A stretch of DNA of 64,000 nucleotides, taken from assembly GCF_001434135.1 (NCBI RefSeq), contig NZ_AZEB01000014.1:1-64000 (forward strand), read 5' to 3'. The notes beneath the pieces were generated by a model, which did not search any database, was not told the origin of the DNA, and saw only the letters and a program-made list of their open reading frames with translations. Positions 56,794-64,000 of this stretch are shown here, piece after piece. Source of the DNA: Lentilactobacillus kisonensis DSM 19906 = JCM 15041 (GTDB lineage Bacteria; Bacillota; Bacilli; Lactobacillales; Lactobacillaceae). Numbering within the stretch: position 1 is the stretch's first letter; each line of letters opens with the position of its first letter. The position numbers and the translations under genes are program-made.

Positions 56794-57828
56794 TTAATCC
56801 ACCCTTTGAATCCAACCTTCTGGCGCCTCAACATCCCCAAACTGGATCCCAGTTAATTCATCATATAACTTACGGGTAATTGGGCCAACCTCAGTCTCAC
56901 TATAAAAGACATGCAGCTGATCCTGATACTCAATTCCGCCAATTGGTGCGATCACCGCAGCCGTTCCCATAGCACCCGCTTCGGTGAACCGATCAAGATC
57001 GTCAATAAACACATCCCCTTCAATTGGCTTAAGCCCTAGGCGATGTTCAGCTAACCATAGTAACGAGTATTTTGTGATACTTGGTAAAATTGACTCTGAT
57101 TTAGGCGTCACGAATTCGCCCGCCTGGGTAATCCCAAAGAAGTTAGCCGATCCTGCCTCCTCAATTTTCGTATGGGTCGCTGGATCGAGGTAGATCACAT
57201 CGGAGTAACCAGCTTGATGAGCTTCGTCACCAGGTAGCAAACTGCCACCATAGTTACCGCCTACCTTACTTTGACCCGTTCCGTGAGGTGCTGCCCGATC
57301 GTAATAAGAAGTCGTAAAGTTAGTCGGCTTTAAGCCACCTTTGTAATAAGCCCCAACCGGCATCGCAAAAATGGTGAAAATATATTCAGAAGCCGGGTGA
57401 ACCCCAATGTTGCCACCAACACCAATTAAGAGTGGCCGCAAATAAAGGGTTGCCCCAGTCCCATATGGCGGAACGTAATCCGCGTTTGCCTTAACAACTT
57501 CTTTAACAGCATTAATAAATTTATCTTCAGGAAATGGTGGCATTAATAATCGCTGACTGCTCCTAGTCATTCGTTTTGCGTTTTGATCTGGTCGAAATAG
57601 TTGAATGCTACCATCCTTAGTTCGATAGGCCTTTAAGCCCTCAAAGTCGGCTTGACCGTAATGCAACGAGGTCGAGCCTTCGTTAATGTGTAACGTGGCA
57701 TCTTCGCTGAGTTCTCCATCATCCCACTTGCCATTTTGATAATGAGCTAAAAACCGATAAGGCAGGTCCATATAGTCAAATCCAAGGTTATTCCAGTCAA
57801 TTTCTGAAGCGGGTTTTGCTTTTGCCAT
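56794..57828 (-). CDS. ilvE: Branched-chain amino acid aminotransferase (copy 1)
   Basis: Fold-type IV PLP transaminase interconverting Leu, Ile and Val with their 2-keto acids. 344 residues; HYGQADFEGLKAYR (56-69) and the PLP-binding K188 in GTGQSKVGGNY. The C-terminal TEAGAMGTAAVIAPIG is conserved. The start at ATG 57828 has GGAGG upstream. A longer in-frame reading to 58035 would translate through palindromic repeats and is rejected. Its predicted promoter at 58162-58190 gives an approximately 320-nt leader containing the repeat cluster. Confidence 0.94.
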   Translation of the reverse strand: MAKAKPASEIDWNNLGFDYMDLPYRFLAHYQNGKWDDGELSEDATLHINEGSTSLHYGQADFEGLKAYRTKDGSIQLFRPDQNAKRMTRSSQRLLMPPFPEDKFINAVKEVVKANADYVPPYGTGATLYLRPLLIGVGGNIGVHPASEYIFTIFAMPVGAYYKGGLKPTNFTTSYYDRAAPHGTGQSKVGGNYGGSLLPGDEAHQAGYSDVIYLDPATHTKIEEAGSANFFGITQAGEFVTPKSESILPSITKYSLLWLAEHRLGLKPIEGDVFIDDLDRFTEAGAMGTAAVIAPIGGIEYQDQLHVFYSETEVGPITRKLYDELTGIQFGDVEAPEGWIQRVD

Positions 57829-57843
57829 AAGTAATTCCTCCTT

Positions 57844-58125
57844 GAGTGAACGGAACAAAGCTGTTAGAAGCTGTCCTAAAAGTAAAGTAAGTGGAGCAAA
57901 GCGATTAGAAATCGGCGCGTAAGCCTCCTCTAACAGAAATTCCGAGCTGAAATTTTTGTTAGGAGGGCTTACGTGCTGATCCCTGCTTTGCGCAACGATC
58001 CTAATAAAGTAAGCCGATCCAGGCAATTGACCCATCGTATAAATCTCCGAGAACGGAAATCCCGGTTTGAGAATTTCTGCCCAAGGGACTTACCCATAGA
58101 TTTCTGCCTGAGGGGCGCCGTTCAA
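57844..58125 (+). repeat. Cluster of palindromic elements in the copy-1 aminotransferase leader
   Basis: Three units: a collapsed copy (57844-57879) with the first 25 bp joined to the terminal GCTGTCCTA; a full copy (57881-58003; middle stem CTAACA/TGTTAG, arms GCAAAGCG/TGCTTTGC); and a more diverged one (58004-58125). They share the AGTAAAGTRAG start and the AAATYC core. Confidence 0.82.
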
Positions 58126-58161
58126 CACATCAACATTAATTTGATCTAATCAATTTTTAAT

Positions 58162-58190
58162 ATTTTAAGGGTTTCAAGAGATACTGTCAA
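58162..58190 (-). promoter_or_regulatory. Promoter of aminotransferase copy 1
   Basis: The minus strand has TTGACA, a 17-bp spacer and TAAAAT. The transcript would carry the element cluster in its 5' leader. Confidence 0.75.
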
Positions 58191-58263
58191 CTAGAATTAC
58201 CCAACTTGGATCAAACAACTATCTTGGAAATAATTTGTCTTATAAAACTATAAGTGCATTTGA

Positions 58264-58292
58264 TTGTTAAACCATCTGAAAGCGATTACAAT
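58264..58292 (+). promoter_or_regulatory. SDR gene promoter with cre site
   Basis: TTGTTA, a 17-bp spacer and TACAAT. TGAAAGCGATTACA at 58277-58290 matches the cre consensus TGWAANCGNTNWCA at every position and overlaps the -10, so CcpA repression on preferred sugars is predicted. Confidence 0.72.
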
Positions 58293-58345
58293 GCAGTTGT
58301 AATTAGGTGTGGTTGGATCTCAATTATTGAAAGGACGGATTCATC

Positions 58346-59089
58346 ATGGCACGTTTTGATAACAAAGTTGCAATTGTCACTGGTGGGGCTTCAGGAATTG
58401 GATTAGCAACCGTTAAACAATTTTTAAGCGAAGGCGCTAAGGTTGCTGTCGGTGATTTCTCAGATAAGGGCCAAGAAATTGTCGATGGCTTAAATACAAA
58501 TGACAACGCGTTATTTGTAAAAACCGACGTCACCAACGAGGACCAAATCAAAAATTTGATCAACAAAACCGTTGAAAAATTTGGCAAACTCGATGTCATG
58601 TTCGCAAATGCCGGAATCTTAAACGATGGCGATATCACTGACCTCGAGCTCAAAAGATGGCAGCGAACCATTGATATTAACCTTACAGGAATTTACTTAG
58701 CCGATAAATATGCCCTAGAACAGATGCTTAAGCAGGGCAAAGGCGGCGCAATTGTCAATACGGGTTCCATTCACAGTTTGGTCGCAATGCCAAGTATCAC
58801 GGCCTATGGTGCAGCTAAGGGTGGCGTTAAAATTTTGACTCAGACTTTAGCTGCCACTTATGCTAAACAAGGCGTCCGGGTCAATGCAATTGCTCCTGGA
58901 TACATCGACACCCCGCTTCTCAATGCCGTTAATCCTGGACTCAAAGAACGACTGACAAAGCTTCACCCGCTTGGACGGCTAGGGAAGCCCGAAGAAATTG
59001 CGAAAGCAGTTGCCTTTTTGGCTAGTGATGACGCTTCATTTATTGTTGGCGACACCATGGTTATTGATGGTGGTTACACTTCTGTTTAA
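58346..59089 (+). CDS. Short-chain dehydrogenase/reductase
   Basis: A 247-residue classical SDR. Nucleotide motif TGGASGIG (12-19), NAG (about 90-92), catalytic Ser139, Tyr152 and Lys156 in GSIHS...YGAAK, and DGGYTSV at the C-terminus. An acidic residue after the second strand (GDFSDK) favours NAD. The substrate is unknown; resemblance is to glucose-1-dehydrogenase- or diol dehydrogenase-like SDRs. Flanked by the two aminotransferase paralogs. Confidence 0.88.
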   Translation: MARFDNKVAIVTGGASGIGLATVKQFLSEGAKVAVGDFSDKGQEIVDGLNTNDNALFVKTDVTNEDQIKNLINKTVEKFGKLDVMFANAGILNDGDITDLELKRWQRTIDINLTGIYLADKYALEQMLKQGKGGAIVNTGSIHSLVAMPSITAYGAAKGGVKILTQTLAATYAKQGVRVNAIAPGYIDTPLLNAVNPGLKERLTKLHPLGRLGKPEEIAKAVAFLASDDASFIVGDTMVIDGGYTSV

Positions 59090-59108
59090 TCTATTTATTC
59101 TTTAAACG

Positions 59109-59162
59109 ACAAAAACATGGCGTGATTAAGCAAATCAATCCCTAATCACGCCATGTTTTTGT
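59109..59162 (+). terminator. Bidirectional terminator between the SDR and aminotransferase 2 genes
   Basis: A perfect 20-bp stem, starting ACAAAAACATGGCGTGATTA, with a 14-nt loop. Runs of A and T on both flanks serve both convergent genes. Confidence 0.88.
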
Positions 59163-59230
59163 AATCCACTAAAATCTAGTTGTTTTTACTATTGGTACCC
59201 TGATACTCAACATCACCGAAGTATCCATAC

Positions 59231-60256
59231 CTAGTCGACTTTCTCTACCCAGCCATACTTATCCTCAGCGTCACCCTCTTGGATACCATATAAGCTATCG
59301 TAAAGTTTTTGAGTCACAGGACCCGGTTCTGTTTCACTATAGAACACGTGCTTTTTACCATTGTTGGTCAATGAACCAACTGGTGAAATAACCGCAGCCG
59401 TCCCCATTGCGCCTGCTTCCGTGAATTCATCAAGATCATTAACATCAATGTGGGTTTCAGTTGGATCTAATCCCAGATCCTTAGCAATCGTCAAGATCGA
59501 CTTCTTCGTAATTGACGGTAGGATGGAATCGGATTTTGGTGTGTAGAATTTACCATCCTTGCCGATTGCATAAAAGTTAGCCCCGCCAAACTCATCAATA
59601 TATTTATGTTGTCTAGGGTCGAGATATAATTCACCAGCAAAGCCGGCATCATGGGCCTCTTTACCTGGTAATAAACTCCCGGCATAGTTCCCAGCTGTTT
59701 TTGCCTGCCCAGTTCCAGCATATGCGGCCCGATCGTATTGGCTGACAACGTATGGCATCGGATGCAATCCCTTAATATAGGCACCAACCGGGGTTGCATA
59801 AATATGAAACGTGTACGTACTTGATGGTGAAACCCCCACAACTGGTTCGGTTCCAATCATAAACGGCCGAATATACAATGAACCACCAGATCCATAAGGT
59901 GGGACAAAATCTTCATTCACCTTCACAACTTCCTTAACGGCGGCAACAAATTTATCTTCTGGATAAGTTTGCATGACTAACCGTTTAGCCGAGTTATTCA
60001 ACCGTTTTGCGTTCATGTCCGGTCGGAATAAATTAATACTGCCGTCCTTGGTTCGATAAGCCTTCATTCCTTCAAAGACCTCTTGACCATAATGAAGTTC
60101 TTCAGCCCCTTCAGATAACGTCAGCGTTGATTCAGTCGTTAAGCCACCGTTTTGCCACTTGCCGTCCTTAAACTCCTCATTGTAACTGTAAGGTAAGTCC
60201 CTGTACTCAAATCCTAAGTTTTTCCAGTCAAGGTCTTTAATGTCTTGTTTTGCCAT
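59231..60256 (-). CDS. ilvE: Branched-chain amino acid aminotransferase (copy 2)
   Basis: A 341-residue paralog of copy 1 along its whole length. HYGQEVFEGMKAYR (55-68), K186 in GTGQAKTAGNY and TEAGAMGTAAVISPVG are conserved. AAGGAGG lies 9 nt upstream of the ATG. Its promoter at 60421-60449 gives a 160-nt leader. Two copies with different upstream regions suggest different conditions (for instance synthesis versus breakdown), but which does which is not visible. Confidence 0.95.
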   Translation of the reverse strand: MAKQDIKDLDWKNLGFEYRDLPYSYNEEFKDGKWQNGGLTTESTLTLSEGAEELHYGQEVFEGMKAYRTKDGSINLFRPDMNAKRLNNSAKRLVMQTYPEDKFVAAVKEVVKVNEDFVPPYGSGGSLYIRPFMIGTEPVVGVSPSSTYTFHIYATPVGAYIKGLHPMPYVVSQYDRAAYAGTGQAKTAGNYAGSLLPGKEAHDAGFAGELYLDPRQHKYIDEFGGANFYAIGKDGKFYTPKSDSILPSITKKSILTIAKDLGLDPTETHIDVNDLDEFTEAGAMGTAAVISPVGSLTNNGKKHVFYSETEPGPVTQKLYDSLYGIQEGDAEDKYGWVEKVD

Positions 60257-60420
60257 ATACCAGTATCCTCCTTAAAAATATTAATTAGATGATAACCGAA
60301 TCATTAAGTAGGGTCTCTTCGGATCAATTATGTAAGAAATCGGCACCTTGAATCGTCAGCGATCGGCTAATTCATTTGGTCATTACTTATCCGTTTATCA
60401 TCATATCTTAATTAGCTTCT

Positions 60421-60449
60421 AATTTATCTCTTTTAAAAACGCGTGTCAA
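60421..60449 (-). promoter_or_regulatory. Promoter of aminotransferase copy 2
   Basis: The minus strand has TTGACA, a 17-bp spacer and TAAATT. The leader 60257-60414 has no recognised riboswitch. Confidence 0.75.
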
Positions 60450-60486
60450 TACAGAATTTGAATTTAAGGATTTTGAAGATCAAATT

Positions 60487-60543
60487 AAAGCATCGTTAAC
60501 ATCCCACTGTCAAAGAACTTTGCGGGAATGTTAACGATGCTTT
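60487..60543 (-). terminator. Terminator of the metalloprotease gene
   Basis: A 16-bp stem AAAGCATCGTTAACAT/ATGTTAACGATGCTTT plus CCC/GGG inside, 1 bp after the stop, with a short T-rich tail. Confidence 0.8.
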
Positions 60544-60544
60544 C

Positions 60545-61231
60545 TTAATCATGGTGCCGATAAATTTTTCTTAACGTTGCCAAATCATCTGAAGACAAAG
60601 TTGTTTTGCCTTGATCGACTGGAAACATGATTGAGCTTCTCTTTAAACTATGATCCAGCCCCAGAACATGACCAATTTCATGCATCGCCACGGAAAGGCG
60701 GACACTAAGTTGTGGATATTCAATATTGAGCCCAGCTCGTCCCTGGTTCAAATCATCGTGATGTGCCCCAATCAATGGGTAAATTTTAGGACCACCAAGT
60801 CCAAGTTCCACGGCACTACTTTGAGCAGATACCCGCTTGCGGTAAACATAAAAGGTCATTTCATTAGCGTGGTGGTTATCATGATTGGCAAGTGGCAAGA
60901 TTTTAACAATCCCAGTTTGATTATACTTTTCAACCGCTTCAGCAAAGACCCTTCTTGCCTCGACTGGCACGTCCTTTTCAAATCGATAATAATAGTGGTT
61001 AGAAAGCTGACGGTCTGCCACAATTCCCTCGATCGGCGTACCCCTGCTAGTACTTGATTCGGTTTGCCGGGTAAGGGTGGCTGTTTTTTGGAGGTGGCTG
61101 ATGAGCATTGCCGGCATGTCCACCGCATTGGTGATTTGTTTGCCAATTGTTTTCATTGCATCCGGTTGAACAAATACGTTAATGGTTAAAGCAACGACAA
61201 TGACCGCCACCAGCCTATTTAGCCATTTCAT
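60545..61231 (-). CDS. Matrixin-like zinc metalloprotease, membrane-anchored or secreted
   Basis: 228 residues with an N-terminal hydrophobic segment (about 4-21, signal anchor or signal peptide). The metzincin zinc motif HEIGHVLGLDH (184-194) and a Met-turn SIMFP (about 200-204) are intact. The middle region resembles the matrixin pro/catalytic N-part (LPLANHDNHHANEMTFY). The target is unknown. The start at ATG 61231 follows GGTGGGGGTGG and overlaps cvpA by 17 bp, so it is coupled to cvpA. Confidence 0.85.
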   Translation of the reverse strand: MKWLNRLVAVIVVALTINVFVQPDAMKTIGKQITNAVDMPAMLISHLQKTATLTRQTESSTSRGTPIEGIVADRQLSNHYYYRFEKDVPVEARRVFAEAVEKYNQTGIVKILPLANHDNHHANEMTFYVYRKRVSAQSSAVELGLGGPKIYPLIGAHHDDLNQGRAGLNIEYPQLSVRLSVAMHEIGHVLGLDHSLKRSSIMFPVDQGKTTLSSDDLATLRKIYRHHD

Positions 61232-61784
61232 CAGTAGCCACCCCCACCTCAAGTACTGCTAAATTCTGTTTTGAAGCGCTATGAGTTATCAAATGTTTTG
61301 CCTGCCATTTTGAGATGATTGGCGTCTTTTTGACGATGGTTTGTGAAATTGATGACTCACGATATTGATTTTGAACCCAAGATATTGGAAAGACAATCAA
61401 GATATTCAAAACAAAGAAGATAACCAAATACCTTGTTACCATCCCCATCAAAGACCCCAATAGTTCATCACCGAGATGAAGCCCGGGCACCCGCGTGAGG
61501 CCATTCAAGTGTTTTCCGATTTTTACGTACACAACCTGGGTAAGCGAAAACAAGCAAATGAACGCCACCATGTCGATCACGTAAACCCATTGGATTGCTA
61601 ATTTGATTTGCAAACCATTAATGGCCCGAACAATCAAATTACCAAGGTCTTGAAAATAATACATCGCCACAATAAATGCCAATATAAGCGACCCCGCCTG
61701 AACGGTTTGTTTGATAAAACCAATTCGAAAACCACCTACGAGACCACTAACTAGTAATAAAACAACAATTATATCTAAAATCAT
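61215..61784 (-). CDS. cvpA: CvpA-family membrane protein
   Basis: 189 residues with four hydrophobic segments (about 1-18, 26-46, 64-86, 102-125). Matches the colicin V production protein family; in Firmicutes these are general envelope proteins of unclear function. Translationally coupled to the metalloprotease gene downstream. Confidence 0.82.
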   Translation of the reverse strand: MILDIIVVLLLVSGLVGGFRIGFIKQTVQAGSLILAFIVAMYYFQDLGNLIVRAINGLQIKLAIQWVYVIDMVAFICLFSLTQVVYVKIGKHLNGLTRVPGLHLGDELLGSLMGMVTRYLVIFFVLNILIVFPISWVQNQYRESSISQTIVKKTPIISKWQAKHLITHSASKQNLAVLEVGVATDEMAK

Positions 61785-61936
61785 TAGAATCCCTTCAAAA
61801 TTGACGTTACTAACAAAAATGGTTGTTAAAGTTTATCATATTCAACCTTACTTTGGGACCAATCTGACTCAGTTTAATAGATCCTTAGTATCATTTGAAA
61901 CTCAAGTTCTGAAAAAAGAGACTGATGCTTTTAACC

Positions 61937-62000
61937 CAAAAATTCAAGCCAATGTCACAACTATCCTAAATTTGGAATAATTGTGACATTGGCTTGAATT
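61937..62000 (-). terminator. Terminator of nifS-DUF1831
   Basis: A perfect 20-bp stem, AATTCAAGCCAATGTCACAA and its complement, around a 20-nt loop, followed by TTTTT on the minus strand, about 56 bp after the DUF1831 stop. Confidence 0.88.
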
Positions 62001-62055
62001 ATAGAATTACTATCTTTTTCCTGATCCAATTGATCAAAAAGTTAGTGGGTTGAAC

Positions 62056-62400
62056 TTAGTCGACTCGCTTGATGACATCGCGGTCAATTAAATTATTAAT
62101 AATAAAATTATATTGTTCAACACTGTCCGCAGTAGCAGTATCATTAAAAATATTAATCTTCTTTAGCCCGTTACCAGTAGTAACCGACATCCGAAAGCCA
62201 TCCAAGTCCTTTGAAACCATCATCTTAAACTTGTAACCAGCATTATAAGGTGAATTAGGATCAAGTGAACGATCCAGCGAAAAATTTCCCGCCTTCGTTT
62301 CAATAAAGCCCAGGTCCTTTAAGGTATATCGTTTAATCCCATCACTAATCTGGTACGTCTGTGAATCACCATTTGCTTGAGCAGTCTTTGAAAATGCCAT
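62056..62400 (-). CDS. DUF1831 family protein
   Basis: 114 residues, mixed alpha/beta, found next to the cysteine desulfurase gene in lactobacilli and of unknown function. It begins MAFSKTAQANGDS and has the segment GFIETKAGNFSLDRSLDPNSPYNAGYKFK. Its ATG overlaps the nifS stop by 1 bp (TAATG), indicating coupling and a likely role linked to sulfur transfer. Confidence 0.85.
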   Translation of the reverse strand: MAFSKTAQANGDSQTYQISDGIKRYTLKDLGFIETKAGNFSLDRSLDPNSPYNAGYKFKMMVSKDLDGFRMSVTTGNGLKKINIFNDTATADSVEQYNFIINNLIDRDVIKRVD

Positions 62401-63563
62401 TACAGCTTCACCCCCTTATTCTTTACCCGACCAGCAATTTGAGTGATCGCGGCAACTAATTTATCCACTTCAGCAGACGTATTATAACGGCCAAAACTAA
62501 TCCGAATTGACTCACTAATTCGCGGACTGTCTTTACCATACATCGCAACGAGGACATGGGAGGGTTCAATACTGCCGGCGGTACAAGCTGACCCACCCGA
62601 AACAGCAATTCCAGCGAGATCAAGGTTTGTCTGCATTACATACGTTGAAATTCCTTTGAGCCAGATATTGAACACATGGTTCAAATTGTGCTCACTGATT
62701 TCACCGTTTACTTCAAAATCAATACCATTAGCGGTCAATTTATCCGCAATGGCTCTTTTGAACTTGAAATACTTTTCTTGCCGACGTGCCTTTTCTTCTT
62801 CAGTAATTGCTTCGACTGCTTTACCAAAACCGGCAATTGCGGGCACGTTTTCCGTTCCAGCCCGCCGTTTTTCTTCTTGATCGCCGCCCTTTACAAAGCT
62901 TGGGAAGTTAATCCCATTACGCTTATAAAGAAAACCAATCATCTTAGGCCCATTAATTTTATGAGCCGACGTTGATAACATATCAATATGATCTTTTTGC
63001 ACATCAATTGGCAGCAATCCATACGCCTGAACCGCATCGGTATGGAACCATGCCTGATGATCCTTTAGAATGTCGCCGATTTCGTGAATGGGCATTACTG
63101 AACCAACCTCATTATTGCCCATCATAATTGAAACTAGGATGGTCTGATCATCCAGCGCTGCTTTAAAATCATCTAAAGAGATGTTTCCGTGCTCATCAAC
63201 TGGTAGATAGGTAATCTTAAAGCCCATCTTTTCAAGTGCTTCACAGGTCTTTAAAACCGCCTCATGTTCAATGGCGGTCGTAATGATGTGTTTGCCTAAT
63301 GACTGCCGGGCAATCGCTGTTTGCATAATCGCAGTATTATCACTCTCTGACCCACCGCTGGTAAAAATAATATCGTCCGGGTCCGCGTTGATGCTTTTGG
63401 CAATTATTTCGCGGGCGTTTTCCATCACGGCACGGGCTTTTCGTCCCAAACCATACAACGTTGAGGCATTGCCATAAACATTTTTAAACTTATCCATCAA
63501 CTCCGCGTATACTTCATCAGAAACCCGCGTTGTTGCGGCGTTATCGAAATAAATTTCGTTCAA
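62400..63563 (-). CDS. Cysteine desulfurase (NifS/IscS family)
   Basis: PLP enzyme that releases sulfur from cysteine as a persulfide for tRNA thiolation or Fe-S assembly. From TTG 63563 (AAAGGAG, 8 nt) it has 387 residues. YFDNAATT at the start, the PLP lysine in STSAHKINGPK (about 200-210) and the catalytic Cys in SGGSACTAGS (about 317-326). A GTG at 63572 is in frame but overlaps the ribosome site. The stop of mtn lies inside that ribosome site, so expression is coupled. Confidence 0.93.
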   Translation of the reverse strand: MNEIYFDNAATTRVSDEVYAELMDKFKNVYGNASTLYGLGRKARAVMENAREIIAKSINADPDDIIFTSGGSESDNTAIMQTAIARQSLGKHIITTAIEHEAVLKTCEALEKMGFKITYLPVDEHGNISLDDFKAALDDQTILVSIMMGNNEVGSVMPIHEIGDILKDHQAWFHTDAVQAYGLLPIDVQKDHIDMLSTSAHKINGPKMIGFLYKRNGINFPSFVKGGDQEEKRRAGTENVPAIAGFGKAVEAITEEEKARRQEKYFKFKRAIADKLTANGIDFEVNGEISEHNLNHVFNIWLKGISTYVMQTNLDLAGIAVSGGSACTAGSIEPSHVLVAMYGKDSPRISESIRISFGRYNTSAEVDKLVAAITQIAGRVKNKGVKL

Positions 63564-63568
63564 GGGTT

Positions 63569-64000
63569 TCACTCCTTTAGTAACTCGTTCTTAAAGAAAT
63601 CAATTAACATTTGGCCAGACTGTTTGCCGGCACTTACGATAAATTGGTCAAAATTAACGTTGGCATTCTCATCACCAACATCAGACATTGCCCGAATAAC
63701 AACGTATGGAACATCGTTCTCATAAGCAACTTGACCAACGGCAGCCCCTTCCATCTCTGAGCAGAGGGCATCAGGGAAATTCTTTTTGATTTCTGCGATT
63801 ACCTTCGGATCTGCCACAAATTGATCACCTGAAACAACCAGGCCACGATGAGTTACTACGTTATTATCCTTAGCTGCTTGGAGAATTTTGTCGGCCAATT
63901 GGCGATCAGCTGGGAATCTGGCTGGAAAGTTGGGTAATTGCCCCATTTCATAACCAGCCGCGGTTACGTCAACATCATGATAAGCCGTTTCAGATGATAC
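63569..64000 (-). CDS. mtn: 5'-methylthioadenosine/S-adenosylhomocysteine nucleosidase (N-terminus outside window)
   Basis: Hydrolyses MTA and SAH to adenine and thioribose or ribosyl-homocysteine, feeding methionine salvage and AI-2 formation. The visible 143 residues contain HDVDVTAAGYEMGQLP, LVVSGDQFV, the catalytic CSEMEGAAVGQVA and AMSDVGDENANVNF with the catalytic Asp. The frame runs off the right edge with no start yet, so roughly 85-90 N-terminal residues are missing. The stop overlaps the nifS ribosome site. Confidence 0.93.
   Translation of the reverse strand, partial: VSSETAYHDVDVTAAGYEMGQLPNFPARFPADRQLADKILQAAKDNNVVTHRGLVVSGDQFVADPKVIAEIKKNFPDALCSEMEGAAVGQVAYENDVPYVVIRAMSDVGDENANVNFDQFIVSAGKQSGQMLIDFFKNELLKE

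Noticed and set aside
57829-58035. An N-terminal extension of 69 residues for aminotransferase copy 1
   Set aside because: It would be translated from the palindromic repeat cluster, lacks a ribosome site, and the paralog begins at the position matching ATG 57828.
60257-60420. T-box riboswitch before aminotransferase copy 2
   Set aside because: No T-box sequence or terminator/antiterminator pair was found.

Overview
The window looks like chromosomal DNA of a low-to-moderate GC Firmicute, most likely a heterofermentative member of the Lactobacillaceae (a Lentilactobacillus-like genome is my best guess; the genus is an inference from gene content and style, not shown directly). Support comes from the conserved Bacillus/Lactobacillus gene order (rpoY-rnjA, pdhABCD, yktA-suhB-typA-ftsW-ylbG-rsmD-coaD-ylbL, comEA-comEB-comEC-holA-rpsT, nifS-DUF1831), strong Shine-Dalgarno sites, sigma-A promoters, catabolite response elements and a KxYKxGKxW-type surface protein. 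I see no rRNA, tRNA, insertion sequence, phage gene or CRISPR array.

Layout. 1-5275 (minus) is the N-terminal 1758 codons of a giant Ala/Ser/Asp-rich surface protein that runs off the left edge and contains 438-bp in-phase DNA repeats. 5.5-8.2 kb is argG-argH, completing arginine synthesis from citrulline. 8.7-17.3 kb (minus) is housekeeping: mazG-like, engB, clpX, tig, tuf, a helical-repeat protein, RNase J2 and rpsO. rpsT is on plus. 18.2-26.4 kb (minus) holds holA, the late competence operon comEABC, a PDZ-Lon protease, coaD, rsmD, ylbG and ftsW. 26.7-34.9 kb (minus) holds typA, an inositol monophosphatase, UPF0223 and the complete pyruvate dehydrogenase operon, whose promoter carries a cre-like site.

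35-43.5 kb is mixed-strand: def, an MFS transporter, an Rgg-like regulator, a small membrane protein, rpoY-rnjA, a DagK-like lipid kinase and an ADP-ribosylglycohydrolase. 43.6-52.2 kb (minus) has a small coiled protein, ribokinase and a LacI regulator with a well-formed operator/promoter between them, an aldo/keto reductase, a PRPP-synthetase paralog with altered catalytic residues, recD2, a TPR protein and a histidine phosphatase. 52.4-54.7 kb (plus) is an accessory-looking cassette: 3-TM protein, XRE regulator, ABC ATPase and ABC permease. After an Fe-S assembly-like gene and mnmA come two branched-chain aminotransferase paralogs flanking a short-chain dehydrogenase, a matrixin-like protease, cvpA, DUF1831, nifS and the 5'-truncated mtn gene at the right edge.

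The most unusual recurring feature is a family of about 12 long imperfect palindromes of about 120 bp (8.2, 18.1, 37.1-37.5 in triple tandem, 38.6-38.8, 55.3-55.5 and 57.8-58.1 kb). The stem sequence differs between copies but stays complementary, and one fixed end always abuts a gene edge. In three cases that end lies at or supplies the stop codon. Several copies lie in predicted 5' or 3' UTRs.
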